Assembly: GCA_026075535.2 (NCBI GenBank)
Contig: AP026543.1
Span: 10,540,001-10,604,000, forward strand
Direction: 5' to 3'
DNA: 64,000 bases
Source of the DNA: Tricholoma matsutake
Lineage: Eukaryota; Basidiomycota; Agaricomycetes; Agaricales; Tricholomataceae
Shown here: positions 32,723 to 44,063 of the stretch, in pieces
How the letters are laid out: each line of letters starts with the position of its first letter
How positions within the stretch are numbered: position 1 is the first letter of the stretch
Program-made: the position numbers and the translations under genes
Notes under the pieces: model-generated
Databases searched by the model: none
What the model saw: only the letters and a program-made list of their open reading frames with translations
Told to the model about the DNA's origin: nothing

Positions 32723-35700
32723 ATGTCTTCAACTCTTGAGAAACTCGTTCAAACTTTCGACGGATCAAATTACATTCAATGGGCCGACTCAATGAAGGCG
32801 TGGCTCAGGTCTCAGGGCCTCTGGCAAATAACTAGCGGGGCGGAGCAAAAACCGCCCCCGGCACCTCCCTTGACGGCGACAAACGCTACTTTGGTAGCGG
32901 ATGCTAATGCCAAGCTCCAGACCTGGAGCAACAAAAATGACCAGGTCATTGGTAGCCTAGTGCTCTGCCTGGCCCCCTCCATTCGGCAGCGTGCCAACTC
33001 AAAGGACACTGCTGAGGAGGTGTGGGATCTCATCCGCACCGATTATGGTGTGGACGGCCCCTCCCAAGTCTTCACGGACTTTAGGTCCGCAATAGCGATC
33101 AAGATCCCGGCTGCGAACCCCGCACCGGAGATTGCTAGAATGGCAGACAAATTTGAGCACCTTACAGCTGCTAACGTCACCATCCCCGAGCTAGTGCAAG
33201 CAATGATTCTACTTGCTGCGATGCCGTGTGAGTACGATTCCTTGTCCGCAACGGTCCTTAACACGACCGCTACTAGCGCCTTGACATTTAAACATATCAA
33301 GGACTCCATTGTCGCTGAAGCCTCAAGGCGCACAGCAGTAGGAAAGCCTGCTGGCCAGCCTCAGGCCAACAAACTTTCCGCTGTTAAATGCAAAGGGGGA
33401 AACCCCAAATGGCAGCCCAAAGAAGGGCAAAACAGCAACGGAGACTCATCCCGAAAGCGTGGATGACGTGGGGACAGAAAGACTAAGGAGGAGAAGCCGA
33501 AGGATAAACATACCCACCTCGCCTCCAAAGCCTATACCACCATAAATGGTAATGGCACCATCATACCGCTGATGCTGCTTATACAGCGCATCGAAAGACG
33601 CGAACACACTCCCACAAGGGATCCTCGCTGCCAACCGCCTGCACAGGCATATATGGGCGTGGCCTCTACCTCTCGTTCGGTTTATGCCGAATATCAGCAA
33701 GCTCGAGACACCCTCGAGCAAATGCAACTTCCGCGCAGCGTGAAAAATCTGCGACCGCTGGAAGAGCACCTGACAGTGCGAGAAGGAAAGAGAAGAAGGA
33801 TAGAACCAGAACCCGAGTCTAGGATCGAGGAGGTAGAAGACGATACCGTCTCCCTCGGATCTGAACCTCCGGTGTCTGATGAGGAAGTGTGGAAAGCCGT
33901 CGACGAAATGCTCGTCAATGAACCCCTTGATACAGGGGCGTATGATGACAGGTCAGTCCTTTTCCCTGCCACAAGCACTAAGATTAATATTCCTATGAAT
34001 ACAGCGAACTTTTCATGTGAAATTTTACCGCTATTAAATGTATCATGGAATTATTTAGATCTTAATATATGTGCTATGTGTGCAAAGGGAGATTGTAAGA
34101 AAGGTGCCGACTGGATCATGGATTCAGGCGCATCAAAACACTTCACTGGTGAAATAAAAGATTTCGCTTCTTATGAGCCTTTACCGAGAAAGGACTCTAC
34201 CTTGGTCCAAACGGCCACTGGTACTACTCATATAGTAGGAAAAGGAGCAGTCTTCATTAAACACCAGGTAGTATGTCATGGGAAGTCAGAGACGCGTGAA
34301 ACGCGGTTATACCCCGTCTACTACATACCCGACATTAATACTCGATTGATGTCAATGGGGGTCTTTTTACAAGATGGAAGTGATGTGCATGGTTCCTCTG
34401 CACACATTTCATTTATCGAGCATGGAAACCCAATCATGCATTGTGTCCCTCTAAGGAGGAATGACATGATCTATTGGGCTCGGACTCATATATTGAGCAC
34501 CAAAAAGGTTAATGTCATGACCATTTATGTCGCTGACTACTTGACTTGGCATAGGCGACTTGGACACCCATCCAAAGAGGCGCTAGGGAAAATGCCTAAA
34601 AGCACCATAAAATTCCCAAGGAATTTAATTATTCCTAAAGACAAAATTATATGTCCAGGGTGTGCAGAAGGGAAAATGACCTCAAAATCTTTTCCCGAGT
34701 CAGACTCACAAGCTGACAAATCCTTTGAATTAATACATTCTGACCTAAAGGAACTCCCGGTACTATTGTACCACAAACATAAATACTTCATTGTATTTCT
34801 TGATGACAAAACGTCACATATTTGGGTCCAATGTCTCAGAAAGAAATCTGACGCTGCTGCAGCGATTAGACAATTTCAAGCAATGGCTAAAACCCAATAT
34901 GGCGCTACAATCAAGCGCTGGCGTGTCGATCCAGGGGGGGAGTTCAAGGATCGTGAGCTACAAAAACAGCTCAAGGACTTAGGCATCAAAATAGAGATGT
35001 CTGCACCCCACGTTCATCAACAGAATGGGCGCGCAGAGTGCGCCATAAGGACAATAATGAAAAAGTCGCAAACCTTGCGATTCACCGCTTGTCTACCACA
35101 ATCATGGTGGGAATTTTGCATAGAACATGCAACACATTTATACAACCGAACCCCAATAAGGCACCTGAAATGGCTGACACCTTTTGAGGACCTGACAAAG
35201 GTCCGCCCAGATCTAAACAATCTGAAGGTCTTCGGTTGCGGTGCTTATGTCTATCTACCAAAGGAAAAACGTCCAACAACATTATCTCCTTGATCGGAGT
35301 TAATGACGTACCTTGGAGTAGAAGATGGCATTAAAGCATATCGTTTCATGCGACAAAATGGCGCAATATTCATTGGTGCCACGGCACTATTTGATGAAAC
35401 GATGTTCCCATGCTGTCCCAGAGCTAAAACTCCTGCCAAGACAGACCTTGGTGATTTTCCACCTCCAGAACCAGAAGATGACGACCACTCATCTGGAACG
35501 GATGGCAATGACCCTATACCGCCACAAAATCCGCCCCTTCTCCATCATTAGAAGATGATGATGATGATTTACCAAGCAAGCAAAAGGTGCATGATGATGC
35601 GACTAATGCTCCTCCTCCGCCTCCTCCAGTTAACACTGAGGACTTTCGTCCAAGACGTGAAGATCAACAGGAATGGCAGCAATTGCCCCGTCGATCAGGC

Positions 35701-37616
35701 AGGCAGAGGAAAATCCCAAACTGTCCCGGCAATACCTATGGAGAACAGCGACTCCCCTCTGACATAGAGAGAGACATTGTGCGTGATCGATATTGGAAGA
35801 AGTCTGTGGGTCAAGATTCGGATCATAACCGAACACGACCACGACCTCAACAGCAAGAACTGGTTGCTGGACTGAGTTCAGCACCCCACGAGAGTGTGCC
35901 CGATTCCAATAATCAAGAACATGATTACCCAATGGGGGAACCAGACGAAGCAGGTTATATTAAAAAGATAACCAAGGAAGGTGGAGATGAGCTTATCCGC
36001 AGGCTGTTATCAAAAGCAGTCACACCATCAAGTGGAAAAAGCCTAGTTCCAAACCAATTTCGCGATATTGCACGCCTACCCCGGCAGCAGCAACTTGAGT
36101 GGAAACAGGCTTGTCATGAAGAGTTAGAGGCTCTTCGCAAGCGACAAGTCTATGATATCATCGATCTTCCACATGATCAGAAAACGATCAAAAATAGATG
36201 GGTTTTCTCCGTGAAATCGGACAGAAGAAAACGAGCCAGACTCGTGGCCAAAGGCTTTTCACAAGTCAAAGGCATTGACTTTGATGAGATTTTCTCACCA
36301 GTAGTCCGCTACGAGACCGTACGCCTCATGTTTGCCCTTGCATCTCTAGAAGGCATGTATATGACCAGTCTAGATGTAAAAACTGCATTTTTATATGGCA
36401 AACTTGATGAGGAGATCTATATGGATCAACCCGAGGGTTTCAGACTCGAGGGTAAAGAGCGCAAAGTAATGCGCTTACGCTGAGCATTGTATGGCCTTAA
36501 ACAGGCTTCACTAGCATGGTGGAAAGAGCTAGAGGCATTTATGCACACCATTGGGTTTGTGCGTGCCAGCTCCGATGCCGGCATCTTCATACATAAGGAT
36601 CCTAAGACAGGCAGCATCATTATTGCGCTAGTCTATGTTGACGATGGCTTGTTCATGGGCAAGAACAAGAAACTTGTGGATGAAAAGAAGAATGCTTGCC
36701 TGAAGCATTGGGAGTGCCGTAGTACTGAAAAAGTCATGGAATTCTTAGGCATGCGCATCACCCAGACCGCTACAAAAGTCAAACTCAATCAAACAGAATA
36801 TCTCGCCAAAGTGCTCGAGAGGTTCGAGATGACAAATGCCAAAGTTGCCCCCACTCCGCTCCCGACTGGCTACAAACCGTTGGAGAACACAGCGACGCCA
36901 AACGCGGTGCTTAGATCGAAATATCAGTCTGTGATCGGATCTTTATTGTATCTGATGCTCAGAATGCGACCTAATATCGCTTATGCGGTAATCAAGATGT
37001 CGCAATTCTCGGCTAATCCTAGCCAAGAACATCTAGACAAAGCAATGTACATAATGCACTATCTGGTGGGAACCCAGAAGTACAGTATAGTCTATGATGG
37101 AGAGAAATCCGAGGGGCTGCAGGCCTTCACAGATTCTGATTGGGCAGCTGACACTTTCAAGTGCCGATCTACAACGGGTTACTTTGCTACTCTGGCGAGT
37201 GGCATTGTGTGCTGGCAGTCCCGTTTACAAAAAACTGTAGCACTGTCATCCACAGAAGCCGAATATATGGCTCTCTCCGACACTTGTCGGCAGATAGTGT
37301 GGATAGAGTCCTTATTCCAGGAACTTGGATAGAGTCCTTATTCCAGGAACTTGGATATACACTGAAGCACGTACCAATCTGTGCTGATAATCAGGGATCC
37401 ATCTTTATTGGATCAAATCCAGTTCAGGAAAGAAGGACCAAACATATAGACATTCGCTACCACTACACCCGCGAATGCATAGAAAATGACAAAGTCACAG
37501 TCGTTTTCATTCCTGGAAGTGATAATCCGGCTGACATGTTCACAAAGAACCTTGGCGCTGTCCTATTCAGGAAATTTAGAGACTCTCTCAGAATTACTTT
37601 TGAGGTTCAAACTTAG
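32723..37616 (+). pseudogene. Copia Gag-Pol polyprotein
   Basis: Starts MSSTLEKLVQTFDGSNYIQW at 32723. Gag (about 245 codons) lacks a zinc knuckle. A TGA at 33464-33466 lies in frame between Gag and Pol. Then come protease (WIMDSGASKHF, about 34115), integrase zinc-binding HRRLGHPS and CPGC, core IHSDLKEL, RVDPGGEF and NGRAECAIRT (34540-35060), and a TGA at 35291-35293 before SELMTYLG. A frameshift follows near 35540. RT reads RWVFSVKSDRRKRARLVAKG, SLDVKTAFLYG, a TGA at 36481-36483, ALYGLKQ, and LVYVDDGLFMG. RNase H reads TDSDWA, STEAEYMAL, and, after the duplication, ADNQGSIFIG and RTKHIDIRYHY. All three stops are where CGA arginine is expected. Confidence 0.93.
37300..37351 (+). repeat. 26-bp tandem duplication in copia RNase H
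   Basis: 37300-37325 is repeated exactly at 37326-37351 (unit starts TGGATAGAGTCC, ends CAGGAACT). 26 is not a multiple of three, so it shifts the RNase H frame and creates an early stop at 37330-37332. Confidence 0.95.
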
Positions 37617-37648
37617 CTGCTTAGAGCGCTTTACAGTTTGAGGGGGGG

Positions 37649-37909
37649 TGTTGAAATTAATTACCAATATTGTTGCATGTGCATATTCTCCCACATTAAT
37701 TACCAATATTGATACATGTTTCATATGCATATTCCTCTGGAGTCATGTGATATTCTTACTATTATGTATATAAGGAGAACCTGTACTATAGTAGGAATAT
37801 AGTGTTCTTACCTCTGCTAACCCTAGCTGTAAGTCTAAGTAAACCCCAGGTAGGTTGTAAGGAACATGTTGTCTCTTCCACTGTGCAGTGTATATAGTCT
37901 GCTCCAACA
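37649..37909 (+). repeat. Copia 3' LTR
   Basis: 261-bp partner of 32213-32473, followed by TAAAT at 37910-37914. Confidence 0.95.
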
Positions 37910-38300
37910 TAAATTACAGGAGAGTTGAGCACTGACCAAAACTTGGCCCAGGTATCCTAGAATCCCGCGCTGTGTTGGGTGTCGTTGGATCTGGTAAAGC
38001 AAATCAGAAGCACACTAGTAGTTATCCCACAATACACTTACTAGGCTCATAGTATTGTCCAATGGGTAAGTGTGAGTTGTGAGTTGAGTTTGAGCACAGT
38101 CAAGTCAATTCCTAACAATTGCAGGTCAACTGCTGTGATTCTAACATATTTAACTATCGCTGTAGGGCAGTGAACCACACCCTTGAAGGAATGAGCTGGA
38201 GGCTTCGCCAGCGCTGTTTCATGTCCGAGACTCCCAGGAAGTGCCGCAGTGGCACTACATGGCCACGAGATTGACGGGTGTTCCGAACATCCCGAAGTCG
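37910..38300. other. Host remnant between copia and LINE, possibly 5' part of the NLR-like gene
   Basis: Before the two insertions this stretch was contiguous with 32208 and with 46113. On the minus strand it has plausible splice sites (GTAAGT at about 38045, CCAG near 37994), but I could not build a convincing exon chain to the NTPase exon. No transposon motif seen. Confidence 0.4.
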
Positions 38301-38319
38301 ATGAGTACTATAATATTAA
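38301..38319. repeat. Target-site duplication of the LINE (3' side)
   Basis: ATGAGTACTATAATATTAA, repeated exactly at 46094-46112. Confidence 0.95.
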
Positions 38320-38505
38320 ATTTTTTTTTTTTTTTTTTTTTTTTTGGTGGAGCATTTCCCACGATGGGGAAGCATTGGGACTCTAACAACGTTACAGTCC
38401 CATTGCCCGCTAGGGGTTCCAGGGAGTTAAAACCCCGGAGTAGCATAGAGAGTGTATATACCGCAAGGAAATGCATTTACGCACAAAGTGTGGGGCTCAA
38501 CCGGT

Positions 38506-41500
38506 CTAAACGGGACGGTGTGGCTTAACCCACACCTCTTGTATCGACCAGCTCCTACCCACTAAAACCCCGCTTACCTCTGTCCAGTTACTGGGGAGGT
38601 CTTCCTCATTCTCGAGGGTGCCTTTCCATGTGTTGATTATGGTTTTGATTTTGAGGCTCTTTTTTCCAAATCTCAGGTTTGTCATGTGGCAGTCAATTTC
38701 GAGGCGATTGTCCATCATCTTATGCCATTGGTTCCTTACTTCTTCGGGTGTGAGGGGATTGTTTTCATTTCTTATTACTCTCTCACAGCGAATTTTCCAG
38801 ATTAAGTGTGCAGACTCAGATATAAGGATTCTCCATAGACGTTCGGCGCCTGGGATGCATTTCCCATCATTTATTCTAAATTTGGTAAGAGCGCAACATA
38901 TTATGTTTCCTATCCATGGTTGCCTCCACTCTAGGTTCTTCTGGGTCCAAATTTGCTCTGCAAATTCCCATATTTCTTTCTGTCCTGGCGATTCACATTG
39001 GGTCAAGATATGGTCCATCATTTCAGGGGTGCCGCAGTGTGGACATTCGCATCAATTTTGAATTTCTTCGCGGAAATTTCCTTTTAGCCAGTATTTGCCG
39101 ATTCGATATGCGCTATGTGCAGCCATCCACAAGAAGTAGTGTGCATTCCACGAGAAATCTTTGTGTTGGATGGCTTTCCAGATCTGGTCTTCGCTAGGTA
39201 TTTTTCCAGTTGCGTCCTCTACTTCGTTCTGTATCTGGTCAATCATTTGAATTGTGGCTCTCCTTTGATGTAGGTTTAGTTGCAGTTTCTTCTGTCGGAT
39301 CCCTTTGTATGCTAAAGATTGCATTAGTTCACTTAGTTTTGTGCCCTTTAGCTGGTAAGCTGGTTCGATGGCTAGTTCGACTTCGTCTGCTTGGTTTTTC
39401 TGTGCTCCTAGGTTTGCCATTTGTTTTGCTCCTGTAATCCCCTGGTGTTGAGGGTTGCTCTTAACCCACTTGAGCATTGTCTTTCCTTCCCTATTTCAGA
39501 GGGCGGCGGTAGTGGCCTGGAGGATCTCTGCATTGGCCATTCCGATGTACCCCTGGTTTTCATGTTTGGCCAGGTTTCTAGTCAGTGCATTAATCGCATA
39601 TTTAGAGTCGCTCTCGATGTATAGGTTTGGGGCTCCTTTGTTTTCCTCTATGGTGATTTTGATTGCGATGAGCCCTGCTGCCTGGTTGGTTTGAGGGAAG
39701 GTTAGGGGGAGTCGGAGTGATTTGTTTCTTGGGTTTCCCTCAAGGTAGAAGACTCCGGCACCTGCTTGGGTGGTGGTTGTGTCTGTGTTCAGTGTGGATC
39801 CAGTGGTTGCAACAGTGGTGCTGGGTCCATGTGTGGGGTTTGGGTTCATTATGGTTCCAAGGTGTGATTCTCCTTCAGTAAAGATTTGGAAAAGGTCTCT
39901 GACAGTTCTGGCGGTTACTAGGGATGGGGAGAAAGTGGTCCATTCGTCGGGTTGGTTTTCGGCAGCGTTAGCTGTATTTGGGAGTTTCGTGGGGTTCCAC
40001 TTTTTGGGTAGGGTTTCTAATAGGTCATTGGCAAGTTTGATACAGACTGAGGGGTGTTTGCAGCCAGTCTCCCGGAGGATTGTACATGGTTCACATCTAC
40101 AGTACCAGGACTCCTGATGGCTGTCTGCAAGTCTGCTTTCTGCAAGGATCTCTGTATCTCCTACAGTGGATATATGGTGCATTTTAAGGAGGCATTTGCT
40201 ATGTTGGGTGTTTATTAGGTGTCTGATTCTACGTTCGGCTTGGGCATGGTACCATATTGGTAGCTGTCTTGTGATGTCTTTGGCGGTCGTAAGGACCTCC
40301 AGTTGTGTTCCATATTTCTTTGTGGTTTCTAACATGTTTTTAATCTCGATCGGGTTTTGGTTGTTTGGGTGGTTTCCGGTGTAGGTTTTCCATGTCTGTA
40401 GGAAAATGTTTCTTTGTGTTTCATTTCTGATATTTTTTTCAGTTTTAGGTATATTCAGGATCATTATCGCATCAGCATAGTATGCCCATAGTGCTCGCGA
40501 TGGGCCAAAATTCAGGTAGCATCAGCTGGGTCGCTTCATTCCTTGCTTGTATATCAAGTAATCCTTGTCCACCTAGCACTTTGGGGGCTAGTAGCATACC
40601 TTCTTTCACGGGGCTCTTCTTGTCACTCCAGATAAATGTGCGTATGATTTTTTGTATCCATTTTTCTATTTGTTTGGGCATTTGTTGTACTTGTGTGAGG
40701 TACTGTGTGGAGCCTCCTACGATCATTTGTGCAAGCATTTTGCGCCCTTCAATTGTGGGTTTGGAACAGTCCCATCCCATTAGGGTGTTATCTATTTTCT
40801 CAATTATTGGGGAACAGGGGGTGGTGTTGGGGGTGTCATTCCCAAGCCATGCCCCCAGGATTTGGATTGATTCACCATCCTTTGCAATGTGGATACTTTC
40901 AGGTATTTTCTCGTGTTCTTCCTTTGCTCTTCTCTCTCAGACAAAGTCCTCTCTGAAGGCTTTGCTCCCCATAGGTATTATTTGGGTTTTGCTTGTGTTG
41001 AATTGGGCTCCTGCAGTAAGGCACCAACAGTCAAGAATTCAGGTCAGGTCAGTTAGGGAGTTGTCTTTCATCAGGAAAGTTGTTGTATCATCTGCAAACA
41101 GTGTCGCAAAGAGTTTCTCTTGGGTTCCAGATATGATAAGACCTTGTAGGTTGGATTTCCATAGCATTAGGCTTAGGGGCTCAATTCCTAAGTTAAAGAG
41201 GAGACAGGATAGGGGGTCTCCTTGGCGAACTCCTCTCATTACTTGAAAATAGGAGCTCAGGCATCCATTTATCATTACTTTGGTCAAGGCATTTGAGTAC
41301 AGGTTTTGTACGGTGCATACGAAGTGGTCTGGAATTTTGAAAGCTTGGAGTGTTTTCCACAGGTAGTCGTGTTCTATTTTGTCATATGCTTTGGCTTGGT
41401 CAAGGGCAACAATCATACCATTTTCTTCAATAGCCTCGGTGTAGTTGAGGACCATTTTGAGGAGCTGAGTCCATTCCGATATCTGCCTGCCAGGTACAAA

Positions 41501-43558
41501 TCCCGCTTGGCTTTTATGGAGGAGCGTGGGTGCTGCTTTTGCTAGGCGCATCGCAAGGACTTTGGTCATTAGTTTGTAATCAGTATTCAGTAGGGTTATT
41601 GGCCTATAATTGTCGATCTTGTCATGTTCTTTCTTTTTGTATATTGGGCACATCCATCCGTCAGCAAAATTGGATCCGGGCACTGTTCCGTGTTGTTCTA
41701 TGTCATTAAAGGCAGCGGTCATGAGGCGAATTATATCAAAGGGGTTTTCTTCTGATTCGTGTTTGTTTTGGTCTTGGGCAATGGATTTCCACATCTCATA
41801 GGTTGTGCTGTCAAGCCCAGCAGCCTTGTCATTATCGGAGAGTTTCAGAGCATTTTCAACTTCTTCAGTGATTAGGGAGCTCATTACCTGGGCATCAGGG
41901 GGGTTAGGCTCGATGTCAATGTTCCCTAGGGTATCGTGGATTATGGGGTCCCTTGTTTCAGGGTGTCGGTTTTCACGTCCTTGATTCTGTAGGTCGTCAT
42001 GGTATAGTCTGGCTAGTTCAGCCATGCACTGTGAGTTTTTCTCATGTGTTTCAGTGTTTTGGTTCTCGTTGTTTAGGTTGTTCATAGGTTTCTTAACTGC
42101 ATATATTATATCCCGAGGTTTGACTTTCTTGTTAGAGCGGATCCAGTACTTCGACATAGTTTCACCCTCTAGTCGGTTCTTTACTCTCATGTCTCCCCTA
42201 ATTTTTTGGTGTCGGTGCCTTTCTAGTTTGGTTATCTTTTTGGTGAGTTCATGGGTTTGTATTTGGACGCCTTCATCTTGGGGGCCATTTTGCAGTGTTT
42301 TGAGTTGGTCTAGGAGTTTTTGTGCTTCATGGGCCATCTTGGACATTGTTTGTTCCCTTTTTCATGCTTGGCTCATTATTTTGTCTTTGAAGGTAGCATA
42401 GGTTGTCTGCGGGTTATTCATCATAGTTCTTTGCTCAGGTGTGTAATTATCTAGGGTTTCAATTGCGGTTTTTCTGCCCTCTCTTACAGTTTTCTTGAAG
42501 GTTATATCCTTGTGTATTTTTGGAGATATGGACCATCTGCCTTTTCCAGTCTCGGGCATGGCACTGTTTACCAGGTTTGTGGATACCATCCAGTGGTCAG
42601 CATTGGGGATTCCCGTGGGGTTTATCTCCCACTTTTGCGACCATTCCAAGAGACTGTTCGTTACGTAGATCCGGTCAATTCGGGAGTGGATTCCGGTGGC
42701 AATTTGGTGGAAGGAATATGCTTTAGTGTCGGGGAAGGTTGAGCGCCAGCCATCATGGAGTCTCAGAGTATGTTTTAGTTCTCTGAGAGTTTCGGGGGAT
42801 CGGTTCCTTTCCTCATGCATTGGAAGTCGGTCTATCGCATCTTCGACCATGTTAAAGTTGCCTAGCATGACCTGGGGGCGGGGGAGCCGGGGGTTGCTTG
42901 TGAGGGATGTATTTATTTTTCCCCAGAAGGTGGCATTTTCTGTTGGGGAGTTTGGGGTGTATACAGCCAGTACAGTAAGTTTTTTGTCTCTGCTCCAGTT
43001 CAGGGTGACGAGGGTGGCTTGTCCAGGGATTATATCATGTTGTGCTATGTTGTCAGTGTTGACGATCGCTTTATTTAGGACTAAAGTGACTCCAGCCTTT
43101 TGCGTCGGGTTGGTGGGGTCTGCGGATGCGAGTATTCGCAGGCGTCTGTTGAAAAGGTCTTCAGTTTCTTTTCAGTGGTCCTCATTCATGTGTGATTCTT
43201 GGATTGCTAATATTCCAATGCACTGTTCTCTCACTAGCTGATTGACATGTACCCATTTTGAGCCCTGACTAGATTGGCCGTATCCTTTTATATTTAAAAA
43301 TGCAGTTTTTAGGCTTGCTTGGGTGTTTTTCCAATGTTTATTCCGTCTTCATGCAGCCGGGGGTGTTGGTGGGTGATTCGGTTCTTCTGGTTGTAGGCCG
43401 TCCAAGCTTGGGATGTGGTCCCATTGTTCATCTGGTGGGTCCTCTCTCTCAGTGTCTGGGTCAGTGTTCCTGTCCAGGGTTTCATTTTCGGTGTTGTTTT
43501 CTGGGGGGTGATGTGGGCTTAGGGTAGCCTGTCCGTTGGACGTGGTTTGGTGCTGCAT
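38506..43558 (-). pseudogene. LINE ORF2: endonuclease, RT, RNase H region
   Basis: Enzyme for target-primed reverse transcription. Endonuclease blocks: KTAFLNIKGYG, IGILAIQESHMN, LGNFNMVEDAIDRLP (the catalytic Asp of GDFN is Asn), RIDRIYVTN, ADHWMVS. RT blocks (41039-42346): DKAAGLDSTTYEMWK, NYRPITLLNTDYKLMTKVLA, QAGFVPGRQI, ALDQAKAYDKIEHDYLW, MRGVRQGDPLSCLLFNLGIE, LFADDTTTFL. An RNase H-like segment is at about 39600-39760 (AGAGVFYLEG, YIESDSKYAINALTRN). The C-terminus has CECPHCGTPEMMDHILTQC. In-frame TGA at 43349, 43172, 42362, 41039, 40937, 39496 and 39052, each at an expected Arg. An extra T near 40510 shifts the frame once. Confidence 0.93.
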
Positions 43559-44063
43559 AGGATTTATTCCCAGTGTGGGGGAATTATTTTGCTCATGTGG
43601 CGGGTCTGGTTCCCTTGGGTGGTGTCATGGTCTGCCATTCAGTATGGCCCAGCAGTGTGGTCTTGTAGAGTTCCTTTCCTCAGGTGTCTGAGCTGCAGGT
43701 GGCTCAGGACTCCTTCCAGGAACTCTCAATGGGAAGCCTGAGGCAGTACAGTTTTGGTTGTGGTTGTGTGAGGCATGGATGCCTGCGCAGGCCTGCCAGG
43801 CCGGTTGCGCAGGGGTCTTGGGGGGCTGCAGGGGGGCTGAGTTGTTCGGGTAGCTCAGACCCATTTCCGGCAGTTTGGTCAGGCTTCCCCCAGGGCCTGG
43901 TGTGTGAGGTCGTTACATTTGCTGTTGGGCAGAAGCCCCACAGCAAGTGTGTGTGTGACCTATGCTTAAGCAGGAGAAAACCATGTCCCGAAACATGGTG
44001 TTGTGTAGTACATAGGGGTATCATGTTTTATTATGGATGTACAGCACGAGTATGTATGTAAGT

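Larger units (their letters stand above)
32213..37909 (+). mobile_element. Ty1/copia LTR retrotransposon, recent insertion
   Basis: 5,697 bp with 261-bp LTRs (TGTTGAAATT..GCTCCAACA) and 5-bp duplication TAAAT (32208-32212, 37910-37914). The LTRs differ at only two positions, both transitions. The gag-pol frame runs gag, protease, integrase, RT, RNase H, as in copia. Polypurine tract GAGGGGGGG ends at 37648. The coding frame has three TGA codons, one small frameshift and one 26-bp duplication, so this copy is not autonomous despite its youth. Confidence 0.95.

Noticed and set aside
37910..38300. Definite upstream exons of the NLR-like gene
   Set aside because: Splice-like words occur, but no frame across them joins the NTPase exon with recognisable protein sequence.
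40482..41246. 254-codon plus-strand ORF opposite the LINE
   Set aside because: Antisense shadow of ORF2; no domain and composition explained by the reverse strand.
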